Assembly: GCF_030704535.1 (NCBI RefSeq)
Contig: NC_081819.1
Location: 19,688,001-19,752,000, forward strand
Source: Vitis vinifera
Taxonomy: Eukaryota > Streptophyta > Magnoliopsida > Vitales > Vitaceae
Direction of reading: 5' to 3'
Length of the DNA: 64,000 bases
Position numbers and translations under genes: made by a program. How positions within the stretch are numbered: the stretch's first letter is position 1; every line of letters begins with the position of its first letter. The notes under the pieces were generated by a model. It saw nothing but the letters and a program-made list of their open reading frames with translations, was not told where the DNA came from and did no database searches. Shown here in pieces: positions 1-11,999 of the stretch.

Positions 1-799
1 TAGAAACGCTTTCTAAAATCATTGTCAAACGAGTTCTTCATTTATCGTCACCACTTTCATCAAATTACTTCTGACATTTTAGCAAAATGTATTACATCTT
101 CATTACGCAATATTATTTTACAACCAACAAACAAGTTGGATCATGAATGTCAATTTCAACATGATTAACTAAATATAGGTTATACAAGTTGAACGGTCAA
201 ACCCGAACATGATCTACCATTGTGACCCCGATACGATTACACCTAACTCAAACCTGCTAAAATTTGTATTTTTTTTTTTTAATTATATTGTGATACGTGT
301 CAAAATTATCACCATTATTCCCACACTTACTACACAGCTGACCTCATGTAAATGGGCCAGTCCAGGCTGGGCTCAGACCCTCTTGGTTGGGCTCCAGGCT
401 AGGCTTAGGGCTCCCCTACCAAACCCCAAATGGGCCTTTGGATAGTTCTTGGGCTGAGTTGGATGTTAAACTTGAGTCCATGCCTGTCCCAGGCCCAAAA
501 GTAGTTCAATAGTTATCATGCCAACATTTTCAGCTTTTGGAAGTTTCAAATCTCATCTCTTGCATAACATTTTTGGATAATGCTTATCATATATACATAT
601 TAGGTTTTAATACTCAGCCCAACTAGGATTTGCCCATGGAATGGGCTCGAGCTTTAAAGATCAGCCCAAACCCGACCCTAAAGGGATTGGATTGGTCTCT
701 AATCAGGCCTTGACCCGAAATATTTGAACAGACTTATATGAAGGTGTATATAAGACTACGTGGCACATGTAGAAGGTTCTATATAAATCCCTAATAGGG

Positions 800-1035
800 T
801 ACTCAAAATTTATTATAAAAAATATAAAAGAAAATAGAATATTATTAAAATTAGTTAGAAAATTATGTATTTTTAAATTATTTAATTTTTATATTGAAGA
901 ATTAAAATAAGTAAAATAAGTTTAAAGTAACATATAAAAATAATTTATTAACTTTAATTCTATTTTTTATTTTCCTCTTACTTTTTCTTTTCTATTTTCT
1001 CTCAAATTTTTTGGGAACCAAATATAGTCTAGAAA
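800..1035. repeat. Diverged AT-rich MITE-like repeat, copy 1
   Basis: This block ends in a run of CTCAAATTTT followed by GGGAACCAAATATAG. The same architecture (AT-rich core, pyrimidine-rich stretch, CTCAAATTTT, then a GAACCAAACATAG-like terminus) recurs at about 56650-56870 and, more weakly, at about 1405-1635. The shared ending suggests one old MITE family. The opposite terminus and a target-site duplication were not found, so the boundaries are approximate. Confidence 0.45.
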
Positions 1036-1404
1036 ATTTTACGTAAATGTGTTTAACAATTCCTTAAAAAATAAGTTTTATATATAAAATACATTTATAA
1101 AATTGATATTTGACAAAATTTTAAATCAATGAAGTACTTAGATGTTAGGACTACTTCAAGGTCCAATAATTTCGCTTTTGATTGTAAGTATAAGTCACTT
1201 AAAGGATGACATTTCAATATCATAAAAGACTTTAAATTATCCTTTTTGATAGTGGTTGATTTTTAGATGATAGAATGAAAGTTTTTTCTTAGAAGGCTTT
1301 TCCTAAAATGATACCGATTAGTGTTGGTATGATCCTAGATTGATCGTGATATGAAGCATTATAATTAATATTGTTTGAAATTGTGCTTTATCTAGAAGAT
1401 TATA

Positions 1405-1635
1405 AGGTTATGTTTGAATTCAGGTCACCAAACTCTAACAAAAGTTAATAAATTATTTTTACATTCTACTTCAAACTTATTTAATTTATTTTAACTCTTC
1501 AATATAAAAAATAAACTAATTTTAATTATATTTAATTTTCTTCAATATTTTTCATATCATAAGCAAACACAAAAAAATTATTTCACTTAACATTTGTTTT
1601 CATTTCTTAATACTTATTGGGAATCAAACATGTCT
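1405..1635. repeat. Diverged AT-rich MITE-like repeat, copy 2
   Basis: An AT-rich block ending in TATTGGGAATCAAACATG, resembling the ends of the repeats at about 800-1035 and 56650-56870. The internal order of an AATTTATTTTAACT-like core and then a TTTCATTTCTTAATA-like tail is also shared. It is more decayed than the other two, and the limits are approximate. Confidence 0.35.
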
Positions 1636-1807
1636 GATATTTAGGTTAATTACACACTAGCAGTCATTACCTAGATTAAGAGTGCTTGAGTATGGTGATT
1701 TAGCAGCTAATAACTCAAAAATTTTGAAGGGGATGTTGCATTATGATAACCGATGTTGTCAATTTTTACTCTTCTTTTGAGTAAAATTCAAAAGTAATCA
1801 TGGAGAT

Positions 1808-2310
1808 TAGGGATGACAATAGGTGGGTTCAGGACAGGTACCCCCATCCCAACCCATCCTATTTATTCAAAATAATTATCATTCTCATCTCATTTAAAAA
1901 ATTAAATAGGATTGGACGGGATGGGTATGAGAAATTCTCATACCTGTCCCACTCCGCCCCGTTTAAATTTTTTTTTTAATTTTTTTAATTTTTAAAAAAT
2001 TACTTTTAACATTTTTAATTGCATTAAAATAAACAGATTTTATAAATAATTAAATTATTATACTTTTTATAACTTATTTTATTAAAAAATATTTTATTAT
2101 TATCTATATATTAAAAATAGTAAAATAAAATTTAATTCAATTTAATTATAAAAATTAATTTTATATATAATTCAGGTAGGACTAAACAAGACAATACCCG
2201 AACTCATTCCCAATTTTAAAAAAATTCTTAAACTTATTCCAAATCAATTTAGTTAAAATTCAAACGATGAGATAGTTACCCAAAAAAAAATCATCCCATT
2301 ATGATCCCTA
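1808..2310. mobile_element. hAT-type MITE, copy A (503 bp)
   Basis: The element starts TAGGGATGACAATAGG and ends in the inverse of TAGGGATCATAATGGG, so it has imperfect terminal inverted repeats. It is flanked by a perfect 8-bp target-site duplication, ATGGAGAT at 1800-1807 and 2311-2318, the duplication length of the hAT superfamily. There is no coding capacity, so it is non-autonomous. The AT-rich core is the reverse complement of the core of the element at 9273-9762, so the two are copies of one family in opposite orientations. Confidence 0.88.
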
Positions 2311-2996
2311 ATGGAGATCCACATCTATCTACACAACATTCTGCATTCTGCATGCCAAAGTCCAAAAGGAGCCCAAGAGGGAAAGGGTTGAAATGAAAGC
2401 ACGTGAAGGTCCAAGACACCAATGAAAGAGAGTAAAATATTTGAATTATTTTTTAAAAATTTGTATTTAATAATTATTTTTATATTACTGGGTAGAGATA
2501 AGATAAAAATGTGGGACAACGTAGGGCCTTCATTCCACATTCCCACAACCCGCATGGACCGCGTATGGCTATGGATGTCCTCCTCCAAGAGTTACAGAGA
2601 AAGGAATAAAATATTTAACTTGGATAATTCACATGTTATTTTTCGTTTATTATCAAGATTTTGCTTGGATGTGCATGTGCCTAAAACTATTTCGTTAAAT
2701 AATCGGAGAAGTCTAGAAATTTTCATCATCAAATGCGTCACTTGAAGATGTTTTCAAACCAGAGTTAAAAAACAGGGGAATAATAAAATATAAAAAAAAA
2801 TGGCTGGGGTGGCGACAGCTTGGCCAGAGACTGCACCAATTCAATGCACGTCCTCCCCAAAAAGGTGGCAGAAATTGTCCATGTAGGTATCTATTTCTAC
2901 AGCATTCTGTATAATGTACAGAGGTGTGGTGGTTTGGATCATCACGGAGGAATAGAGTGAGAGAAAGGGAAAGTTGTTTACCAAGCAGAGCCAATA

Positions 2997-4977
2997 ATGG
3001 AGCCTTCAGCAGAAGAGAAACAGAGCAGCAGGCTATGCCATGAGGATGGTGATGTAGAGCCCTGCTCCTACGCCATGCAATTGGTGACTTCGTCTGTGTT
3101 GCCCATGGTTATGCAGACCTCCATTGAGCTAGGCCTTTTTGATATCATTGCCAACTTGGGTCAGGCCTCTGCCTCAGAAATAGCTTCCCGGCTGCCTACA
3201 AAGAACCAAGAGGCACCCATCATCCTGGATCGTATGCTCTACCTTCTTACCACTCACTCTGTTCTCAGTTGCTCTGCCATTGATGGTGATGAGAGGGTGT
3301 ACGCACTCACACCTGTCTCCAAATACTTTGCCAGTAATCAAGGAGTTTCCTTCGGCCCACTACTGGCTTTGATCCAGGACAAGGTCTTCATGGATAGCTG
3401 GTCAGTTTGCTCCTTTTCCCTCTCTCTCGCCCTGCTGAGCATACTTTTAACTATTGTTCCTTTGCTAACGCCCCCACAATTCTCATAATCACAACCCATA
3501 AACCCAATTTCCATGGATTTATCTGTAAACCCATTTGGTATGTTGTGTTTACTGAAAATAAATCCTGGTCTCCAAACCAAAAAGTTCTAATTTTGTTGGG
3601 TTTTTTCATATGTACCAAACAAGTGACAATCACGTTTAGACTTTTTGCATTTCAAACCTAAAAAGACAAGGCTTAGCAATTTGAAATCAACCATTTAACT
3701 TACTCTGTTTAGACTCATGGTGAATTCCAAACCTAAAAGGTGGTTTCCATTTAATGATACAGACCAAGACAAAGGGGAAATATGAAGAGACCATGTTTTC
3801 ACCTTCAGCACCTAGAAGTGATTTTTTTATGCCTTATCTCATCGTGTACTTTTTCAAATTAGATGTACGAAAATAGTAAGCTGTTAGGTGTGAATTGTGG
3901 GTTTGGGATCGTGTTGAAGTACTAATATTAGTAGTGAAGAGATGTTAGTAAATTGATGATCTGATAGAAGAACTATGATTTTATGCACATTTTGTAGATC
4001 TCTTTGTTCATTGCTGTGTCTTTTCCAGTTAGATAACTTCAGCTTTCCATTCACTTCAGGTCCCAACTGAAAAATGCGATTATTGAAGGAGGAATACCAT
4101 TTAACAGGGTCCATGGATCTCATGCATTTGAGTACCCTGGCAAGGACCCCAGATTCAATCAGGTTTTCAACACAGCAATGTTCAACCACACAACGGTAAT
4201 TGTTAATAAGATCCTTGAGTCCTACAAGGGTTTTGAGCACCTTACGCGGGTGGTCGATGTTGGTGGCGGTCTGGGAACCACCCTTAGCATAATCACATCC
4301 AAATACCCCCATATTGAGGCTATTAATTTTGACTTGCCTCATGTTATAGAACATGCTGTGGCGTATCCTGGTATAACTTTTTACTTCCTGCTACCAAATA
4401 ATTTTATTGAAGTGTTAGTTTAGTTTGGGCTCAAGATAAATTCACCAAATGGAATAATTCAATTTTGTTGCAGGTGTGAAACACATTGGAGGGGATATGT
4501 TTGTAAGTGTTCCCAAAGGAGATGCCATTTTTATGAAGGTGAGTTTTGAGTCTTTCCAGCATCCTAACCAGCGTATTGGCTGCTGTATTGACAGTTAAAA
4601 GAAAAAAGGTTTTTTATAACCTTGTTATGCTATTTTGGATCTGATAATTTGGTGATGATAAAAAATATGTATGTATGTAGTGGATACTTCATGATTGGAG
4701 TGATGATCACTGCTTAAAGTTGTTGAAGAACTGCTACAAAGCTCTACCAGAGCATGGGAAGGTGATTGTTGTGGAGGGGGTTCTTCCAGAAATACCGGAA
4801 AAGGGATCTACCGTGAAAGCTATCTGCCAAACAGATTTGATAATGTTGACTCAAAACCCTGGAGGAAAGGAGAGGACAAGGAAGGAGTTCCTGGACTTGA
4901 CAATTGGAGCTGGATTTGCTGGCATCAGATATGAATGCTATGTCTCTTGTTATTGGGTTATGGAAATCTTCAAGTAA
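2997..4977 (+). CDS. Caffeate O-methyltransferase-like protein (COMT family)
   Basis: Four exons: 2997-3400, 4060-4370, 4474-4538 and 4681-4977, all with GT-AG introns and compatible phases, giving 358 residues, the usual plant COMT length and exon count. The family transfers a methyl group from S-adenosylmethionine to a phenolic hydroxyl in the cytosol. Visible parts are an N-terminal dimerisation domain, the SAM-binding motif VVDVGGGLG, the DPRFNQVFN segment, the catalytic base region [11 protein letters not shown] and the C-terminal [12 protein letters not shown] segment. The pocket differs from lignin COMT: where that enzyme has LMNQDK this one has ALIQDK, and the AHN before PGGKER is TQN. 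The substrate is therefore probably not the classical monolignol precursor; this is an inference from recalled family sequences. A decayed copy of exon 3 lies downstream. The start is the first ATG of a frame that opens with normal family sequence. Confidence 0.93.
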
Positions 4978-7058
4978 ACAACATATGGTTAATTTTCATG
5001 GTACTGTTTGCAATTGTTTAGGAAACAACTTTGCAAAAGGGAATAACTCTGTAATGGTTCTGTTTTATGCAATTAGTGTTTGGAGTATGATCAACCAAAG
5101 TAACTTTAATCAATAATGCAGATGCTTCAGTTCGTGTATTCATTTCTTTTCCTTTATTTCTTTTGTCTTCGTTTACTTCTTGTTTTGATTCCACTGTTGT
5201 TGCAACCCTTACATTACCATCACTGATCACCACCACCACCACTTTAAACATTTCCATGGCTGCTGCCACAGCCAATGGTTAACACATTTAGATTTATGAT
5301 TGTAGTCATTGCATTACATTCCACGAACAGTACAAATGGTGATCAGTTTGAACCGGTCTGGCTGTACCAAAATGATGGGGCTCTGTTGTTAGTATCAATA
5401 GCTTAAAAGAAAGAGTTTTCAGAATTTATGCAAAATGGGTTATGGCTTTCCTTGGTTTTTAACATAGATCTCATATCAATGATTGCTTTACTTAATGATA
5501 GGAAAACTTTCAATCATAACCATTCCACCATGAAGGTTCCACGTGCTTTTAGAGTCGAGCAGAAAAGTGCAGCTTAGGTTAATTTATGATAATGGCATAG
5601 CCCAATAAGATTAGAGTGTGACTTAGAGGACAATGAGAAGGAGAAGAAAAGGGACAACCCCAAGTTGCAAATAAAGAAAATGTTGTGTATTCTTTATCCT
5701 TTCTTTTCATAAGGAAAGGTTATCTTCAGAAACCCATATAGGTGTGGAACACGTTGGAGGTGGCGTAGTGTATTTCATTTGCTTGCTTTTCTTAGTGAAA
5801 AGGTGATTTTTCAGAAATTTGTACCGTTGATTTAACATTTTTCTTCCAGGTGTGAAACACGTTGGAGGAAATATGTTCCAAAAGGAGATGCCATTCTTAT
5901 CAAGGTGATTTCTGAATATTTTGGCCTTCATAGTTCATACTTCCCATGGATTGGTAGACAGTATTCACATTTTTTCTCCTTTCTAAATAATCTTGTAATG
6001 CTCTTTGGGATTTGATGTGATCATGAAAACATGGGGTTATTGGCCAAGCAGTTATCTAGTCCTATGAGGTCTCAAAATCGTGAGTGTTTCCATCCTTCCC
6101 AATTTATTGGAGATCAGATAAGAGCTCACCTAGCTAGATCTTACCTCTTCCCTTTTGATATGGCCTCTGGGAAATTTATCTCAAATACTCACTGTTACTC
6201 CATTTCTATGCTTTCAAGGGGATCTGTTTTGGAAGTTTTCTCGTGGGAATAGAGGTGGCTAACTTGCTATCATTCCTTATCCATTCTGTTCTTTTGGTTT
6301 CATTTGGGCTACACAATAAGACATTGTTTGTCCAGTTCTTTATTGTCTTCCACTGTAGGCAGAAGTTATTAAAAGAAAGTATGGTTTAGTTAGAAAGGAC
6401 TTTTAGAGACTCAGAATGACTCTTAAACTGGCTATTGTGAGAGTAAAGTCACTCCAAATTCAGGACTAACCATAAAATTTTTCCTTTGCATGCCCCATTT
6501 CTGGTTTTCTAGGAAAGTTGGCTAACAAAAAATCCCGTGCTTTGACAAAAGCTACTAGCCCCAATTGAGCTACTGCTCTTTTCTATAGCTACTCTATCCT
6601 CATGTGTTCATGTCACAGACAAAAGACATACATGCCGAGATCTTATACAGTTTGAGTACCTTGCAAGTTCCTTGTTTCTAGATACCTTTCTCTCTGCTTC
6701 ACAACTCTTCTTTTCTAATAGCTATAGCAAGAATTTCAGTTGAATTGAATGTATTGTTATATAGTCTGGGTCTTAGCAGAAAAATAAGTTGGATGACATG
6801 GACTAATATACATTCCGGGTGATCAAGAACTTTCAATTAACCAAAGAAATATCATTATGGCATTAAATAGTGCTACAGACAGGGAAATAATGCATATATA
6901 TTACAAGTATCTTCAAGAAAAGCACCTTACATGGGTTAGAACCTTACGAGAACAAAAAGAAGCATGGTCACATTTTCATGCACTAATGCTGCAGGATATT
7001 TGCTTCAGAAATCAAAAGTTTGCCTCTTCTCAGCAGCATTTCTTCTTTTCAACTTCCT
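4978..7058. other. Intergenic between COMT-like gene and CURT1B
   Basis: The two genes converge here, so this holds both 3' ends. The only recognisable content is the decayed COMT exon-3 copy at about 5849-6030 and a shorter match near 5740. The open frames at 6031-6252 and 6857-7096 have no recognised domain, and the latter overlaps the last CURT1B exon on the other strand. Confidence 0.7.
5849..6030 (+). pseudogene. Decayed copy of COMT-like exon 3 and intron 3
   Basis: The stretch from a CAGGTGTGAAACACGTTGG start through GGAGATGCCATTCTTATCAAG to a GTGATT donor-like end matches exon 3 of the COMT-like gene (4474-4538). It has lost about nine bases in the middle. Following bases (about 5985-6030) resemble intron 3 of the same gene around 4615-4665. 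An extra short match, GTGTGGAACACGTTGGAGG, occurs at about 5742. This looks like the remains of a partial tandem duplication. No companion exons are visible nearby, so it is not a functional gene. Confidence 0.75.
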
Positions 7059-8358
7059 TTAGCTGCTCCCTATTATTTCCTTGTATGTGTCCTTGATTTT
7101 TTGTATCAAAGCTTCCCTGGCATTTCATTAACCATTTGCAGTAAGGAGTAAATCACTGAATGAATCAGATGTAAAGGTTTTGTTTTTGATTTTGATAGAG
7201 AATTGATACATACCTGTCTGGTTTGAAAATCAGGTTCTTGTATGCAAACCACTGCAAGAAATGGGAAGATAAAGAGGATGCATAAAAAACTAGGAAGAAA
7301 ACATAACCCACATTCACTGGGGTTTCTTTCATGGACATTATTGATCAGATAATTTAGGTCTGTTGGAATGGAGGATGATTAGATGGGTAAACAGGCATTG
7401 CAAACATGATTTTTTTTTTCTTCTAAATTTATACAAAGTCCAAGAGTAACCAAACCAGAATCCACACTGAAAATGGCTAAAATGTGGGGTTGAAAAACCA
7501 AAGGGTCTGATGTTTAAGGTCAATCATGAATGAACCTCAAAATGCTAATAAGGACTTACATTGATCGAACCGACAGTGTCTACAAATTGTACATGGATAC
7601 ATACAGCAAACTATAATCAACTTACCCCAGAGTAGCCAATGCCTACAATCTCAAGCACACCAGGAACCAAAGGAAGCTTATCAATGGCCTGTTACAAAAG
7701 ACATCCGGTCATCTCTCAGAAACCTACTCACTAATTGAATTATCACTAAGAAGTTAAACTGCAAGCAAATCTAGGGCCATAATTGGAATCATGGTCGATT
7801 GATTCTCACCGAGACCATCCCTGTGGAGACCCACAATCCAACAAAACCAGCTGCTGCAAGGGAGCTCACTGCATACTTATCTTCAACTTTGTCCCACTTC
7901 ACATTCAAGAAACAATCTTGTCAAAAAAAGAGAGAATACACTAGCAGCTTCAACAGCAAGAGAAGACAATGCATTTTTATGAGACAAAAGTAAAATTCTT
8001 ACAGCCTCTTGAACTGTTTTGATAATCTCCGGCACCTCAGTTGTACCAACCTCTGCAGGAGCTTCCCCAGTGGCCATGGCGATGACATTGCGAGCGATCT
8101 TACGACCTGGAAAACACCAAGATCAATGGCTACAACAAACATATATGCATACCCAAAATGTCTAAATCACTATCTGTATGAGTTGTACTCACAGTAAGTG
8201 GTGCCTTTCCCAGGCCGGTGCTGAGATGGCACAGGGGGAGGAGGGAGTGTAGGGAGAGTAACGCATTGGGACGATGCGGCGGCAGATTGGCGAGGAGCCT
8301 TGCCATCAATGAGGGTAGATGAGGAGGAGATGGAAAGTGGGGTGGTGGTTGAGGCCAT
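7059..8358 (-). CDS. CURT1B: CURVATURE THYLAKOID 1B-like protein, plastid
   Basis: Six exons on the minus strand: 8193-8358, 8003-8106, 7810-7896, 7626-7688, 7214-7251 and 7059-7116. All junctions are GT-AG and the total is 516 nt, 171 residues. CURT1 proteins oligomerise at grana margins and bend thylakoid membranes; the B form was first described as TMP14/PSI-P. The N-terminus is serine/alanine-rich like a transit peptide (about 1-60). It is followed by the acidic helix segment TTEVPEIIKTVQEAWDKVED and two hydrophobic spans (about 95-115 and 122-142) joined by a short DKLPLVPG turn. A final basic amphipathic helix ends in KEIIGSS. This is the CAAD-domain layout. It is a neighbour of the bHLH and MTP1 genes, as in Arabidopsis. 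The alternative paralogue CURT1A is possible but fits the N-terminus less well. Confidence 0.92.
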
Positions 8359-9272
8359 GGCTTCTGAAAAAAATCCTTCAGGCTAGGTGAGAGATATCTC
8401 AGGCCACTGGGGAATTGGATCGATCCTTTTTTGTTTTTGTTTTTGTTTTTGTTTTTCTGGTTTTACATGGAGTGGAGGAGATAGATAATTTTCATTAGGT
8501 ATGTAGAGATGCTTCTTCTCCCAAGTTTGGAGGTGGAGAACCACTCATTTCATTCATCAAGATAGTGCTGACATGGCTGTTGGATAGGCATTTGATGGTA
8601 TTTCATTGGATAGGATACACCTCTGTTGTGCCCAAATATGTGCCTTGTTCATGTTATCTTATTTGAAGTGCTGAGGGCCAGCTATAAAATCCCCTTCATC
8701 AATGCAATATTGACATGGGCAAATCACAAATATCCGGGTCATGTATGGTGGTCAGGAAATCCAATTCCTAAGTGTTTGAGATGAATGAGTGGCTGTAGAT
8801 GGAAGAAGTGATCCCACAGGCACAGCTTGACCATGGATAAGGCATAGCTGAAATGGAAATGTTAATATGGATAAAAGAGGACAAATTCCCTGAAATAGAA
8901 AAATGAATGGAAGAGAAGAATGATTCAAATTTGATGAAAATAATAAAAATTGCAGTTTCCCTGTATACTCTCATCTCTGTAGTGGTGGTACCCTTGTAGG
9001 GCCTTGAACAGGTTGATGGTCCTGGCCTCCCTTTTGAGGCTAGGTTTATTAGTGTGGACTTGGACCTATCTCTGAGGAGAAGCCCCTGTGAAACAGAGTG
9101 GGCTCAGGCCTAACAGTAAAGAACTAACAACAATAAAGTAACAGTCACATCCTCACACCCAAGTCCTAGTTCATCATTCAGAGGGTCACTCAAGGAGCTT
9201 CATGTACTCCAGTGCTTGAGACTGTACCGCCACCAATAGCCTTGGTCATTCAATCTTTGGGAGTAAAGCACC

Positions 9273-9762
9273 GGCGGATGGCAATGGGCGGGTTTTTTAG
9301 GGTACCCGTCTTGTCCCGTCCCTAATAGGACGGGGTTCAATTTTAATAAATAGATTTAAGATGGGTTTGAGAATTTTTTTTGAAACCCGGGACGAGTTCG
9401 GGTATTGCCACATCCTGTCCTGCCCCAATTATAAATAAAATTAATTTAATTTAATTTTTATTTTACTATTTTTAATATATAGATAATAATAAAATATTTT
9501 TAATAAAATAAGTTATAAAAAATATAATAATTTAATTATTTATAAAATATATTTATTTTAATGTAATTAAAAATTTTAAAAGTAATTTTTTAAATAAAAT
9601 TTAAAAAAAAAGTTAAATGGGACGGAACGGGTATGATATAAGAATTTATCATACCCGTCCCGTTCCATTTAATTTTTTAAATGGGACGCGGATGAGAATT
9701 TTTTAACGGGATAGGGTTAGAATGGGGCAACCCGTCCCGAATCCGCCCCGTTGTCATCCCTA
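9273..9762. mobile_element. hAT-type MITE, copy B (490 bp), inverted relative to copy A
   Basis: The right end reads, in reverse, TAGGGATGACAACGGGGCGG, and the left end reads GGCGGATGGCAATGGGCGGG, giving imperfect terminal inverted repeats. The flanks AAAGCACC at 9265-9272 and 9763-9770 form a perfect 8-bp target-site duplication. The AT-rich core is the reverse complement of the core of the element at 1808-2310. No open frame is present. Subterminal GGGACGGG/CCCGTCCC words occur on both sides and may form a hairpin. Confidence 0.88.
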
Positions 9763-10139
9763 AAAGCACCATCATCTTGTTGCAGTGAGAGTATGTTCTT
9801 TAATCCAAATGCATCTTAATTTAACTTAAGTTTAAATACTACTTAATAGCGGTCGGTGGTTAAGTTCTTAGAATGGTTTGTTTTTTAGCAAATGCCTATT
9901 TATGATCTTCAAGCAATAACAACACATCAACTAGACATATGCCTTCGTGAAATAAGACACCCACGAAAGACTTGTTTGCTCTTTTTGAGGAGGGACAAGA
10001 GATAAAAATTAGAACATCTTTTTATTCAGCATAGGAACAAAAGAAGGTAACAACTCCAACTTTGTCTCAACTGCCGAAGAAGACATGCACCATAAGCCCA
10101 TGAAAACAAAATTAGGTCTAATCACTTGATGATGTACAA

Positions 10140-10246
10140 GGGAATATGTTCTAACTACTATACTCGAACTACAGGGGGAATATTTTCTAACTGCTATTCT
10201 CAGACTACAGGGGAATATGTTCTAACTATTATACTCTACCTATGGG
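10140..10246. repeat. Three-copy minisatellite, unit about 36 bp
   Basis: Three tandem units each begin GGGAATAT(G/T)TTCTAACT and end near a C-TAC-(A/T)-GGG word, at about 10140-10174, 10175-10210 and 10211-10246. The units differ from each other at several positions, so the array is not recent. No coding or promoter role is evident. Confidence 0.8.
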
Positions 10247-10429
10247 GGATGGATTTTTGGTCCTTTAATACCCCCTTTTTTTTTTATGCATTTATTAGAG
10301 AGCAATAAAGTGGGAATATTAAAGACTATTTTGCCTCTTGCCTTTTTGTAGCAACAATTTTTCAATGAACTCTTCCTCTAGAGCTTTTATTCCACAATCT
10401 TACTAACAAGTGTAGCAAATTTTGAAGTG

Positions 10430-10845
10430 TTTGACAAAATTTAATACTTATTATTTAACGATTTTAATTAATTTTAAGTTAAATTATATTTAAGTTGATG
10501 ACTTAAAATTTATTACTTAATTCTTATTTTAAGTATTAAGGTTGTTTGATAAAATTAACTTAAAACTTAATTTAAATTATTAAATTAATATATCTATTTT
10601 CATAAGTTATAATTAAAATAAAGAAAGTTGAGTAATAATAAAGATTGTGAAATAACAAAAAAATCATAAAAATAATTGAGACAAATGAAAAGTAAAAAAG
10701 TAAAATGAAGAATAAATTAATTATTTTTATTTATTACTTAAAATCGGTTTTAACTTTAATTCATATCATTAAATTATTTTATCAAATATACTTAATTACT
10801 TAAATTAAATAATTAAATTACTTTAAGAAACACTCACTTTCTCTG
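10430..10845. repeat. AT-rich MITE-like block
   Basis: A very AT-rich stretch with recurring ACTTAAAAT / ATTTTAAGT words on both strands. The phrase TTGACAAAATTTAATACTTA near the left side is loosely mirrored near the right side as TTTATCAAATATACTTAATTA. The composition and near-palindromic words suggest a degraded MITE. I could not fix termini or a target-site duplication. Confidence 0.35.
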
Positions 10846-11079
10846 TCAAACTTTACTTTATAAGCAAAGACAATGTGGGTACTCTTATGGATTTCCCTTC
10901 TTTGGTCAATTTAGCACTCAAGTTGTAAAGAAAAAGGATGGAAAATGTTATGAGTAATAGATTTCTTCCTTCTACGTTACCTATATATAGTAAAAAATCA
11001 TCATCCTAGGAGCCATTGATACGTGGCTTCTTTCTTGGAGGAAAAACCCGTTTACAGATGTCTATCCATGTCTCCCACA

Positions 11080-11227
11080 TGATGAAAGGACCTTAACTAT
11101 ACACACGGCTTTGTGAAAAAGAGGCATCTATGAGAGGTATTCATTCTTCTTGAGAACAGACAAACGATGAAAACACCTTAATTAACCTTACACACACCTT
11201 TGTGAAAAGAGGCACCTATGAAACGGA
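11080..11227. repeat. Diverged direct duplication, about 60 bp units
   Basis: The segment from 11080 (GATGAAAGGACCTTAACTAT, then CTTTGTGAAAAAGAGGCATC) is repeated from about 11166 (GATGAAAACACCTTAATTAA, then CTTTGTGAAAAGAGGCACC). The two units are separated by about 25 bases and have diverged by substitutions and small indels. No function is evident. Confidence 0.75.
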
Positions 11228-11962
11228 TTGTTTTCTTTTGCCTCAATTTTTTTAATACCAAGTTACCAACATAGTGATCACCGTTTGATTTACGACATGA
11301 TAGGAAAAATGTAGAACTTGTTGAATTGCATGGTGGAAAACAGAAGACAAGAGGGGGGCAAGGGAGATAAGAGAGGGTACGAGAGAGAAGTCATTCAGGA
11401 TCCAAATTCCAATAAGAACCCATGTCTCTTAGCGCCAGACGAATCAGAATCAGAACACAACAAAAGTAGGATAGATTGATGACACGTTCTCACATTATTA
11501 GCCTTTTGTCTTCATGGCTCAACCTCTCATTGTGTTTTGTTTTTTTATATTTTTGGTTGGGGTGTGTCATCCCAAAATCATCTCATTATGCTTTTCACTT
11601 TCCTACCCCCCCCCAACACATTCCATCACTTGGTAAAAGCTGTCCTAGAATCCCATTCTTGTTTGCATTGCGCTCAACTCAACAACCCCATCAAGCCACA
11701 CCCCTCCCCTCCCCTTTCAAACATAGCTTTCAACATAACCCAATTGCTCAAAACACCTACTTATGCCATGAAGCTTCTTACCCGGAATGGGTGCCAAGGA
11801 GAAGAAAAGAGTTGTGGTGGTGGTGTAGGTGATCAGGTGGAAATGGGGTGTATAGTGTCTGGGTGTCTCTTCTTTCGAGATGATGGTGGTGGGTTGGGGC
11901 CCACATAATGAAATGTCCTTTGCAGTTTTCCAAAAACACAGAGTCTCCGAGGTGATTTCTGC

Positions 11963-11966
<4 letters not shown>

Positions 11967-11997
<31 letters not shown>
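11967..11997. repeat. (TC)n microsatellite
   Basis: An uninterrupted TC dinucleotide run of about 15 units. A similar GA run lies at 16873-16891 near the bHLH promoter. Confidence 0.95.

Positions 11998-11999
<2 letters not shown>

Larger units (their letters stand above)
1..2996. other. Intergenic, repeat-rich
   Basis: No gene is supported here. The stretch is AT-rich and carries at least one complete MITE (1808-2310) and two diverged copies of another repeat (about 800-1035 and 1405-1635). Positions about 340-720 are unusually rich in GGGCC/GGGCT words in both orientations, which looks like another decayed transposable element, but I could not find its ends. The last 200 bases should contain the promoter and leader of the O-methyltransferase gene. 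Short open frames at 2325-2994 have no recognisable domain. Confidence 0.7.
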
